Source of the DNA: Aalborgiella sp031422495
GTDB lineage: Bacteria; Pseudomonadota; Gammaproteobacteria; Burkholderiales; Burkholderiaceae_C
Assembly (NCBI GenBank): GCA_031422495.1
Contig: JANPLX010000168.1
Location: 1-6,819 of the forward strand
Length of the DNA: 6,819 bases
Direction of reading: 5' to 3'
Positions 1 to 6,060 of this stretch are shown here, in pieces. How positions within the stretch are numbered: position 1 is the first letter of the stretch; each line of letters starts with the position of its first letter. The notes beneath the pieces were generated by a model. That model did no database searches. It was given only the letters and a program-made list of their open reading frames with translations, and had not been told where the DNA came from. Made by a program: the position numbers and the translations under genes.

Positions 1-1938
1 TTGGTGCGTGACAATATGCTGGTAGTGGTTGAAGACTTGCATTGGGCAGACCCCAGCACGATGTATTTGTTGCGTAAGTTTGTAAGCGAATTACCCAGAC
101 AGCACGCCATGCTGATTGCGACGACGCGGCCCACCACACACGATGTGCTGGACAAGGGCAACCATATCAATGTATTGCATTTGGATCGATTGCCAGAAGC
201 AGATATTCGTGCGATGGTGCAAGCGATTGCGGCACCGCATATTATTTCAGAGGAAATTTTGCGATTGATTGTTGAACGCTCAGACGGCGTTCCTATCTTT
301 GCAACTGAACTCACACGCAGCATCATTTCTAAAGATGGCTCTTCAACTTTTTTAAACGACAAAACGATTCCTCAATCACTCAATGAGATTTTGCTTGTAC
401 GCCTAGACCGCTTACAACATGGTCGTATGACCGTCGAGCAAGCATCTGTTTTAGGTAGGGAGTTCGAGATTTCTTTGTTGCGAGCGTGTACCAAGGACCT
501 GACTGAAAACACAGAAATTGCGCTAGAAGAGCTGCTCAATGCGCAGCTATTTGTACAACACGCTGCCCCTAACGAAAAGCTTTTGAGCTTTGACCATGCT
601 TTAGTGAGAGATGCGGTATACCAACGAATGCTGCGGGGAGACAGAGAGCGTTTGCATGCTAAAGCCGCACAAATATTAGAGCAACAATTTGAGACCTCGA
701 GTAAAGAGGCGCCCCACATTTTGGCGTTGCATTATGCAGAGTCTGGTAACTTAGAGCGTGCTGTGCATTGCTGGCAACGTGCTGGAGATCTCGCCATCAA
801 CCAGTTGGCGCATCAAGAAGCTTTTTCCAGCTACAGCCGCGCTTTGAATATATTGGCCGACATGCCTGCCAACAATGTACGGGATGAAATTGAATTTCAC
901 CTCTGCATGGCCATTGCAGAGCCTTTGATTGCGATACGTGGCTCTGGTTCTCGAAAACTCGCGAACCTAGCACAGCGCGCCTATGACCTGTGCATCGCCA
1001 CAAACCACCGAAACGATTTAACCTCTGTGCAATACCTAAAATGGACAGTGATGCAAAGCGGTAGCGAAATGACTGATTTGCATTCCTTGGCCATTGATAT
1101 TCGCAAATTCAGCCAAGAGGGGAATGAAGCTGACCGTTTACTGGCGCATCGCGCTATGGGCTTCACATGCATGATTCAGGGCAAGCTGGCCGTTGCACGC
1201 GAAGAATTTGACAGCTTTTTAAAGCTTTTTGATTACGAGAAATATGCTAAATCAGTTAGCTTTCAATTCAGTTCGCTGAACGATATCAGCAGCTCCGCAT
1301 TAGCCATGGCGACCACTTGCTTGTTGCTCAAACTACCCGATGTGGCAAACCATTGGCGCGATAAAGCATTAACTTGGGCTTTGCGCAGCCACAACCATGT
1401 GGCCATTTGTCAGAGTTTGGTGTTTTCAGGTGGCTTTATTGGTGGATTGAATCGCCGTCCAGACGAGATGGTTCAGCACATGACGCAAGCTCACCATTAC
1501 GTAACCAAACACCAACTCACGCTTTGGACACCTTATATCGAGTTGACCATGGCGCTCAGCCAGCTGATGTCGCAGAACAAGTCTGAGAGTCTCAAAAAAT
1601 ACATCGAACAAGCCACGGTAAGCATTGAGACTATTTTGAGCCAAAACGGCCCTTATGTCACGGTATGGGCGGTGATGTATGCACGCGCCTGCTTGGTTCA
1701 CGGCCACATCGGAAGCGGTGTAAGTGCGTTAGCCCGCATTGCATCACGCATAGATTTTGGTGAAAAGTGGATGGAGTCTGAGTATTTGCGTTTATCAGCT
1801 CACTTTCAATATGCACAGTCAATCATTGACCACTCAACTCTTTTGCAAACCCTGCGAAACGCCTTGGCTTTGGCGCAAAACCAAGGCGCACTTCTTTTTG
1901 TTGATGATATTCAGCAAGACATCGACACAGCAAAGTAA
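1..1938 (+). CDS. Signalling ATPase with winged-helix and TPR-like region, of the type fused to class III adenylate cyclases (5'-truncated)
   Basis: The frame is open from base 1, so the true start lies off the left edge; the TTG at base 1 is simply a Leu codon. The visible 645 residues begin just before a Walker B segment (VVVEDLHWADPS, about 8-19), with the acidic ED pair expected for ATP hydrolysis. Then come a sensor-like LIATTRP (38-44), a DGVPIFATEL segment (95-104) typical of STAND/AAA_16 ATPases, and a winged-helix-like stretch with VLGREFE (150-156). The signature FDHALVRDAVYQRML (197-211) precedes a helical TPR-like region (from about 241, A/G-rich helix pairs) that runs to the C-terminus. 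In known families this layout follows a P-loop domain and often an N-terminal adenylate/guanylate cyclase, kinase or SAM domain. Which of these is present cannot be seen. A cytoplasmic signalling or transcription-control role is inferred. The catalase-like gene starts 9 bp after its stop, suggesting one transcript. Confidence 0.85.
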   Translation: MVRDNMLVVVEDLHWADPSTMYLLRKFVSELPRQHAMLIATTRPTTHDVLDKGNHINVLHLDRLPEADIRAMVQAIAAPHIISEEILRLIVERSDGVPIFATELTRSIISKDGSSTFLNDKTIPQSLNEILLVRLDRLQHGRMTVEQASVLGREFEISLLRACTKDLTENTEIALEELLNAQLFVQHAAPNEKLLSFDHALVRDAVYQRMLRGDRERLHAKAAQILEQQFETSSKEAPHILALHYAESGNLERAVHCWQRAGDLAINQLAHQEAFSSYSRALNILADMPANNVRDEIEFHLCMAIAEPLIAIRGSGSRKLANLAQRAYDLCIATNHRNDLTSVQYLKWTVMQSGSEMTDLHSLAIDIRKFSQEGNEADRLLAHRAMGFTCMIQGKLAVAREEFDSFLKLFDYEKYAKSVSFQFSSLNDISSSALAMATTCLLLKLPDVANHWRDKALTWALRSHNHVAICQSLVFSGGFIGGLNRRPDEMVQHMTQAHHYVTKHQLTLWTPYIELTMALSQLMSQNKSESLKKYIEQATVSIETILSQNGPYVTVWAVMYARACLVHGHIGSGVSALARIASRIDFGEKWMESEYLRLSAHFQYAQSIIDHSTLLQTLRNALALAQNQGALLFVDDIQQDIDTAK

Positions 1939-1947
1939 TATGAAACC

Positions 1948-2925
1948 ATGAAGCTAAATGAACAAGAAGTTGTTTCGCCGTTTGAAGAGCAATACGCGAA
2001 AGACCTGCTTTCACGGCTCAAAGAGCAACTTATTGATGAAAATCCCACGGGTATCATGCCCAGAGATGCGCACCCGAAAATGCACGGTTTGGTAGAGGCA
2101 GAGTTTATTGTCCACAACGATTTACCGGATGTCTACAAAGTCGGTGTTTTTTCTGAACCAAAAGCTTTCAAGACCTGGGTACGGTTTTCTAATGCTAACA
2201 GTACGCCGCAGCCAGATATCAAACGAGATATTCGCGGTATCGCCATCAAGCTCACACACGTAACAGGCCTCAATTTGACTGAAGAAAAAGACTGTCTTGA
2301 AAATCAAGACTTTTTACTCATCAATTCAGATGTTTTTCTCTGTGCAGATATTGAAACTTTTGATGGTATGGTGCAAGCGATTCAAGGATCGCTATGGCAG
2401 AAGCTGCGCTTTTTCGTCTGCCATCCAAGTGTGGTGTGGCGATTAATCACCTCATTCCAAATCTTTGCAAGCCCGCTACAAATTCGTTACTTCAGCAGTA
2501 CCCCATACTTGCTGGGAGACCAAGCAGTTAAGTATTGTGTTACTCCGGTTGTCAGCATGATCGCCACCATCCCTGTCAATCCTGATGATAATTTTCTTCG
2601 ATCCGCTATGCAAAAGCAATTGAACACGGCACCTGCTGAACTTGTGTTTGGCATCCAACTGCAGACTAACACTCGCAGCATGCCAGTTGAAGATGCCAGT
2701 GCGCGCTGGGACGAGGCTGCTTCACCTTTTGTGCCAGTGGCGACACTGCGCATTCCTGTGCAAAACTTTGATACTATTGCACGAGATCAAGAGGGCGAAA
2801 ATATGCGCTTTTCTCCGTGGCACAGCTTACTTGTCCATCGCCCACTAGGCAGCATCAACCGTGCAAGACGCTTGGTCTACCACGGAATTTCTGAGCTACG
2901 ACGACGTGTCAATGGTGTGACGTAA
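1948..2925 (+). CDS. Catalase-family heme protein, small y4iL-like type
   Basis: The 325-residue product matches the shortened catalase core seen in y4iL-like proteins; it is far shorter than classical catalases (about 480-750). Visible landmarks are RDAHPKMHGLVEAEF (39-53), where His42 fits the distal catalytic His. They continue with WVRFSNANS (77-85) and KRDIRGIAIKL (91-101), the heme-pocket segment, and NQDFLLINSDVF, matching the catalase stretch before the distal Asn. Near the C-terminus, NRARRLVYHGISELR contains Arg307 and Tyr311 in the R-x-x-x-Y spacing of the proximal heme-ligand Tyr. All key heme residues thus appear present. No signal peptide is seen, so it is probably cytosolic. 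Relatives include catalases and coral allene oxide synthase-like domains, so the substrate may be H2O2 or an organic/lipid hydroperoxide; sequence alone does not decide. There is no good Shine-Dalgarno before the ATG, and translation may be coupled to the upstream gene. Confidence 0.88.
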   Translation: MKLNEQEVVSPFEEQYAKDLLSRLKEQLIDENPTGIMPRDAHPKMHGLVEAEFIVHNDLPDVYKVGVFSEPKAFKTWVRFSNANSTPQPDIKRDIRGIAIKLTHVTGLNLTEEKDCLENQDFLLINSDVFLCADIETFDGMVQAIQGSLWQKLRFFVCHPSVVWRLITSFQIFASPLQIRYFSSTPYLLGDQAVKYCVTPVVSMIATIPVNPDDNFLRSAMQKQLNTAPAELVFGIQLQTNTRSMPVEDASARWDEAASPFVPVATLRIPVQNFDTIARDQEGENMRFSPWHSLLVHRPLGSINRARRLVYHGISELRRRVNGVT

Positions 2926-2943
2926 CCAAATTTAGTTTACGTC
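2919..2943. repeat. Inverted repeat spanning both stop codons of convergent genes; possible bidirectional terminator
   Basis: GACGTAA at 2919-2925 and TTACGTC at 2937-2943 are perfect 7-bp arms around an 11-base spacer. The left arm ends with the TAA stop of the catalase-like gene; the right arm begins with the TAA stop (read on the minus strand) of the DyP gene. A weak T-G pair could extend the stem by one. There is no T-run after either arm, so it does not look like a classical intrinsic terminator. It is the only dyad I saw at the junction, so a role in ending or insulating the two transcripts is possible but weakly supported. Confidence 0.4.
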
Positions 2944-4487
2944 GGGTCAATTAAGCCGCCTGCAATCAATCGCAAAGCTGTCAAACTAGGCACAAAGAAA
3001 TAGTCACCCCCACGTGTTTCTACCAATAACGGAATATTGCGCACAAATCTTGGCGGTGCATCACCTTGCGGGTCTGTCTGATGAAGCACACTGTTGGGGA
3101 TGCCTTTGGGACGGTTTCCTAAGATGACGTCTTTGTCGTTCGCCTCTCTGAAGTCATTGCCGTAGTTCACCCACTGCTGTTGGATGAATTCATACTGTCG
3201 GCCGATGTCAGCGTTAAGCATCATCATGATCACGCCGTGGTCACCGTCATCACTGCTTCTGTCGCTGCTATCACCGTAGGGCAGGCCGCGTCGCAGCACG
3301 CGACGCCGATTGGCAAGTGCGCCTGGCGTGTCAAATGCATCCGCGTTCCTGATGTATTCGCCAGGGCAGCTGCCCGCTTTCATTTCTAGCGAAGCGCGCG
3401 GGTTCAACCTGCGAATGTGCGCACTCATCGGGCATTTAGCGCCACTCATGTCTTCGTCATACGTGAAGTTACTTAACATCGCATCTTGCTCTTGAGGGGT
3501 TGCCGCGGCATAAGCAGCATCCCACTCTTTTTTGGTGACTGCGTCGGGCGCGCTCACCAAGGGTGCGCCGTTGTCTCTCCAACGGCCTACAAATTTTGCA
3601 GCCATCAGCTCCGAGCCACCCGGGTAGTTCGCGCCTTCGCGAACCAAAAGCTCGTCAAACGAAGCAACGTTTTGATGCAGCTTTCGGTACACCATATAAG
3701 TGCCGTTTCGCGACAGTAAAAATGGCGATGCTGCAGGCGGATACTCCATAGCCTCATCGATGTAGCCATGTAGAAACTCACCAGTCGCCAACGGCTGCCA
3801 TGAACCATCTGCCATTTGTTTGCCGCGTCCTTCAACACGGGTGCGTGCATCTTGGATGCCTTCAAAGTACGGGTCACCAATGCCGTCTGTGTAGCCAAAA
3901 TGCTCTTTCGACGTGGGCACTTTGTTTTCAAAAATAATATGCGCCTCTTGGTACGGCAGCATGCTGCTTTTAGGGCCTCTGTGTCCATCCAGCAAATTCA
4001 CGGCCCCTGCCGTAGCTGCAACTTGATCGATTACCCATTGGTACTGCCGCTCCAGTGCCTCACGGTTGAGCGCGTTGAGCGTCAACAACACATGCGCCGC
4101 TTTGTGATCTTCATCGCTCTGCCAAACAGGATCCCATTTGTCTGGCCCGCTTGCGCCAACATCTCCAGTGATCTCTTTTCGCTTTTTCATCCCCATGAGA
4201 AATTCGGTTGAGAAACTGTTTAAACTCTCAGTTGGCAACTCTAGAGCGACCAATCCGGCATAGGTCAGCGCAATGTTCAATGTCACGATGGGGCGGGGAA
4301 CGCCGCCTTGCTCAGTACCCCATGTCGCCGCCGTGGTGATGTTGGGTATCAGGGATTTCAGCCACTGGCGCCCTTTGTCGCCGCCCTGAATATTCAGCAA
4401 CAAATAGCGTGCAATTGGAAAGCCAAATCGCCCATAAGCGCGCACCACATTGCCTTGGATGTCGCATAAGTCAAGTTCTTTAGTCAT
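2937..4487 (-). CDS. DyP-type heme peroxidase, large form (class V / former C-D type)
   Basis: The 516-residue product shows the DyP family hallmarks. The N-terminal DIQGNVVRAYGRFGF (9-23) is the opening typical of the large DyP forms. The GXXDG motif is GYTDG (198-202), with Asp201 as the distal catalytic acid. The proximal heme ligand is His357 within CPMSAHIRRLNPR (352-364). The distal Arg lies in VLRRGLPYG (397-405), most likely Arg400. The late segment IGRQYEFIQQQWVN (428-441) is also characteristic. Family members use peroxide to oxidise bulky organic substrates such as dyes and phenolics; the physiological substrate is unknown. The N-terminus carries no Tat or Sec signal and the C-terminus shows no encapsulin-targeting tail, so free cytosolic location is inferred. 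It is last in an apparent operon, starting 31 bp after the upstream paralog gene, with only a weak GAG-type ribosome site before the ATG. Its length fits the family's large members. Confidence 0.93.
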   Translation of the reverse strand: MTKELDLCDIQGNVVRAYGRFGFPIARYLLLNIQGGDKGRQWLKSLIPNITTAATWGTEQGGVPRPIVTLNIALTYAGLVALELPTESLNSFSTEFLMGMKKRKEITGDVGASGPDKWDPVWQSDEDHKAAHVLLTLNALNREALERQYQWVIDQVAATAGAVNLLDGHRGPKSSMLPYQEAHIIFENKVPTSKEHFGYTDGIGDPYFEGIQDARTRVEGRGKQMADGSWQPLATGEFLHGYIDEAMEYPPAASPFLLSRNGTYMVYRKLHQNVASFDELLVREGANYPGGSELMAAKFVGRWRDNGAPLVSAPDAVTKKEWDAAYAAATPQEQDAMLSNFTYDEDMSGAKCPMSAHIRRLNPRASLEMKAGSCPGEYIRNADAFDTPGALANRRRVLRRGLPYGDSSDRSSDDGDHGVIMMMLNADIGRQYEFIQQQWVNYGNDFREANDKDVILGNRPKGIPNSVLHQTDPQGDAPPRFVRNIPLLVETRGGDYFFVPSLTALRLIAGGLIDPT

Positions 4488-4518
4488 TTGTTATCTCAAT
4501 TTTTTGCTGCTCAGGTTT

Positions 4519-5211
4519 CTAGAGTTCCGCGTTAGATGCGCCCGCTTTCCAGGTCGGATAGCTCACATCTCTAGGCTTGATATGCTTCATGAAGACTTTA
4601 TAAGCTTGTTTGAGTTCGGCAGCTGGCAGGTCTTGGGTTTCTTGCGCGAACTTAGAGAATTTCTGTTTCACATACAAAGCCTTGAGCTGGCTGGCCAACG
4701 AATCATCGTTAGAGCCTACAAAAAACAACGACGCATCCATGCGGCATTTCTGCGCGTAAACGACAAAGCTCGCAGCATCTTGTACCGCCTCAAAGCCGTA
4801 GCAATATTGCCAAACCGATCTGATATCGGCCTGCATGCTGTCCCACATCGCTGCTAAATAGGTGTTTACATCGCCATGCAAATTGCTACTAAACACCATG
4901 TAGCGTGATTGCAAATGGTCTTCAGCGGCCAAAGCCCCAAGCCTTTGCGCGTTTGACGGCAGTGGGCGAATGTCCGACAGGGTATCCCAAACGCCCGCGC
5001 CGGGAATGGTTTCAGTGAAAACATCGTCCAAAACGAAGAATCTGCACAGGTAGGTATTCGGCACTTTTGCCAACGGGCTGACTTCGCGCTCGTTCCACTC
5101 TTCAAATTGATCGCGTATGCAGTCTGCGTAAACTGTATTTTTTTCTACGCCCGGTTTGATGGGACACAGGAGTGTCAATGCATACGCCGAACCAGAGATA
5201 TTGCGATTCAT
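4519..5211 (-). CDS. Conserved protein of unknown function, paralog B of a tandem pair upstream of DyP
   Basis: I do not recognise a named function for this 230-residue protein. It aligns by eye with the neighbouring 227-residue product over four blocks. These are G-x-A-Y-A...P-I near the start (7-18), a beta-strand-like CRFFVLDD (56-63), YMVFSSNLHGDVNTYL (104-119), and SFVVYAQKCRMDASLFFVG (148-166). The hydrophobic-strand/helix alternation suggests one or two ferredoxin-like (dimeric alpha/beta barrel) units, the fold class that also builds DyP peroxidases; this is inference. It has five cysteines (16, 31, 56, 137, 156), whereas its paralog has none. There is no signal peptide or membrane segment. 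Its ATG overlaps the upstream stop (ATGA), implying translational coupling. The tight linkage to the DyP gene suggests an accessory, substrate-binding or scaffold role, or a separate heme or peroxide-linked activity, but nothing in the sequence proves this. Confidence 0.82.
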   Translation of the reverse strand: MNRNISGSAYALTLLCPIKPGVEKNTVYADCIRDQFEEWNEREVSPLAKVPNTYLCRFFVLDDVFTETIPGAGVWDTLSDIRPLPSNAQRLGALAAEDHLQSRYMVFSSNLHGDVNTYLAAMWDSMQADIRSVWQYCYGFEAVQDAASFVVYAQKCRMDASLFFVGSNDDSLASQLKALYVKQKFSKFAQETQDLPAAELKQAYKVFMKHIKPRDVSYPTWKAGASNAEL

Positions 5212-5891
5212 GGCTGCACCTCTTGGTTTTTAACGGTTCGGTCGTTTTGCAAACGGTCTACAGCCAACCTGATTTGGACATTTTTAGCTGATAAGCTGAC
5301 AATCGGCGTATGCTGCATCGTCCCCATGTCGTGCTGCAAATCGCGCAGCAGCAAGTGAAATTTCTTTTGAAACACCTCATCACTGGCATGCTCATCAAGT
5401 CGTGCGTCAAAATCCATCAATGCCACATGTAGCTTTTTCGCGCTCTTCACATCATTGGCTGATGCCATTGGGTAGGCATTGTAGTAATGATCCGTTTGAA
5501 TTTGGTTGAAGCGAATGTAGTCGTGAAACGGCGTCAAAGGCACCGATTTGGGATAGCGCACATTCCACTTCCAAAACATGTCTAACCCGCTGGGAATTGC
5601 AAAGGTGAACGAATCAACGTATTGCGCCCAGCTGCCGTTAAAATTGCTAAAAAACAGCATGTAGTTGTACTTCAACTTCTCTTTGGGCTGATCGGGCGAC
5701 AAAACCGGAAACTGATCGCGCTCGATAATCACCCAACGTGCATAGTGAATCAAGGACAAGGTAAGCAATCCATTGAGCGTTTTGGGCATTTTGATAGCTG
5801 CCCAAAAAATCAACTTATTGAGCCAGGTCGTCCACCCACGGATTGGCGTAATTACATTGATGGCGTAGGCTTTGCCTGCGATATTTGACAT
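5208..5891 (-). CDS. Conserved protein of unknown function, paralog A of the tandem pair; first gene of DyP operon
   Basis: No function is recognised for this 227-residue protein. Blocks shared with the next gene are GKAYAINVITPIRG (6-19), ARWVIIE (51-57), YMLFFSNFNGSWAQYV (77-92) and FHDYIRFNQIQTDHYYNAYP (122-141). The last block is rich in aromatic residues and His135, and could line a pocket. A proline/tryptophan segment (WKWNVRYP, 107-114) follows the SNFNG block. Residues 23-50 are fairly hydrophobic but interrupted by Lys, Pro and Asn, so I do not call a membrane helix. There are no cysteines. The start is well supported by an AGGGGAG ribosome site four bases before the ATG. The gene lies first in the minus-strand operon after a 169-bp gap, and its TGA stop overlaps the next ATG. 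An alpha/beta-barrel fold and a role connected to the peroxidase are inferred from pattern and neighbours only. Confidence 0.82.
   Translation of the reverse strand: MSNIAGKAYAINVITPIRGWTTWLNKLIFWAAIKMPKTLNGLLTLSLIHYARWVIIERDQFPVLSPDQPKEKLKYNYMLFFSNFNGSWAQYVDSFTFAIPSGLDMFWKWNVRYPKSVPLTPFHDYIRFNQIQTDHYYNAYPMASANDVKSAKKLHVALMDFDARLDEHASDEVFQKKFHLLLRDLQHDMGTMQHTPIVSLSAKNVQIRLAVDRLQNDRTVKNQEVQP
5219..5224 (-). promoter_or_regulatory. Ribosome binding site of paralog B, inside the end of paralog A
   Basis: On the minus strand AAGAGG sits seven bases before the ATG at 5211 and within the last codons of the upstream gene. With the ATGA overlap (5208-5211) this supports coupled translation of the two paralogs and fixes the start chosen for the downstream one. 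Confidence 0.65.
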
Positions 5892-5895
5892 ACAA

Positions 5896-5902
5896 CTCCC
5901 CT
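5896..5902 (-). promoter_or_regulatory. Ribosome binding site of paralog A
   Basis: On the minus strand AGGGGAG precedes the ATG at 5891 by four bases. It is the strongest Shine-Dalgarno-like site seen for the operon and supports this start. Confidence 0.7.
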
Positions 5903-5942
5903 GATCAAAATTTAATTGTTACATTTTAAATCTGGTTGGTTG

Positions 5943-5971
5943 GTAAATTTATTGATCACAACTGAATTTAC
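5943..5971. repeat. Dyad GTAAATT-N15-AATTTAC in the operon upstream region; candidate operator
   Basis: Perfect 7-bp arms lie at 5943-5949 and 5965-5971, separated by 15 bases that contain the self-complementary core TGATCA. It sits 52-80 bases upstream of the first ATG of the minus-strand operon and covers the putative -10 element. The arms are AT-rich, so chance occurrence is possible. The core half resembles TTGAT or TGTGA half-sites of FNR/CRP family regulators, but the second half does not match either consensus well. Confidence 0.35.
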
Positions 5972-5983
5972 GGTGAATGTGAA
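5955..5983 (-). promoter_or_regulatory. Possible sigma-70 promoter for the paralog A-paralog B-DyP operon
   Basis: Read on the minus strand, TTCACA (5983-5978, five of six to the -35 consensus) is followed after exactly 17 bases by TGTGAT (5960-5955, four of six to the -10 consensus, but lacking the important second-position A). The gap of 169 bp and the strong downstream ribosome site make some promoter here likely. Alternative AT-rich -10 candidates such as TAAAAT (in TTTAAAATG, near 5925) or TATTAT (near 6035) lack a good -35 partner. The exact placement is uncertain. Confidence 0.3.
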
Positions 5984-6002
5984 TATTCGCATTTCGAATA
6001 TT
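5982..6002. repeat. Perfect 8-bp inverted repeat, AATATTCG-N5-CGAATATT; candidate operator
   Basis: Arms at 5982-5989 and 5995-6002 are perfect complements around CATTT. Two G-T pairs and a further G-C pair could extend a stem to about 11 bp. It lies about 90-110 bases upstream of the operon's first ATG and touches the -35 box of the candidate promoter. No T-run follows on either strand, so a protein-binding site fits better than an intrinsic terminator for the upstream glpQ-like gene, although the latter cannot be excluded. Confidence 0.45.
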
Positions 6003-6060
6003 TGCTATATTTATACTAGCTAAGCAGACAGATAATACGCCGGCTACAGTCATATTTGTT

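Noticed and set aside
2937..2990. Encapsulin cargo-loading tail at the DyP C-terminus
   Set aside because: Some DyP peroxidases are encapsulin cargo, but this C-terminus (RLIAGGLIDPT) is the folded-domain end of the family and lacks the appended linker and GSL-type peptide. No encapsulin gene is present.
4450..4857. A 135-codon plus-strand open frame opposite the paralog B gene and the start of DyP
   Set aside because: It lies antisense to well-supported coding sequence, has no recognisable domain, and its composition looks like a mirrored frame. The same applies to 3816-4211 (plus) and 3605-3988 (minus, other frame) inside the DyP gene.
5742..5825. Possible membrane helix or signal anchor in paralog A (residues 23-50)
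   Set aside because: The hydrophobic stretch is interrupted by Lys, Pro and Asn and does not sit at the N-terminus in signal-peptide form.
5934..5944. GGTT tandem repeat (about 2.75 copies) in the operon leader
   Set aside because: Too few copies to suggest slippage-based phase variation; probably chance.
5952..5965. FNR or CRP binding site
   Set aside because: Only one half (TTGAT or TGTGA) matches; the second half fits neither consensus at the required spacing.
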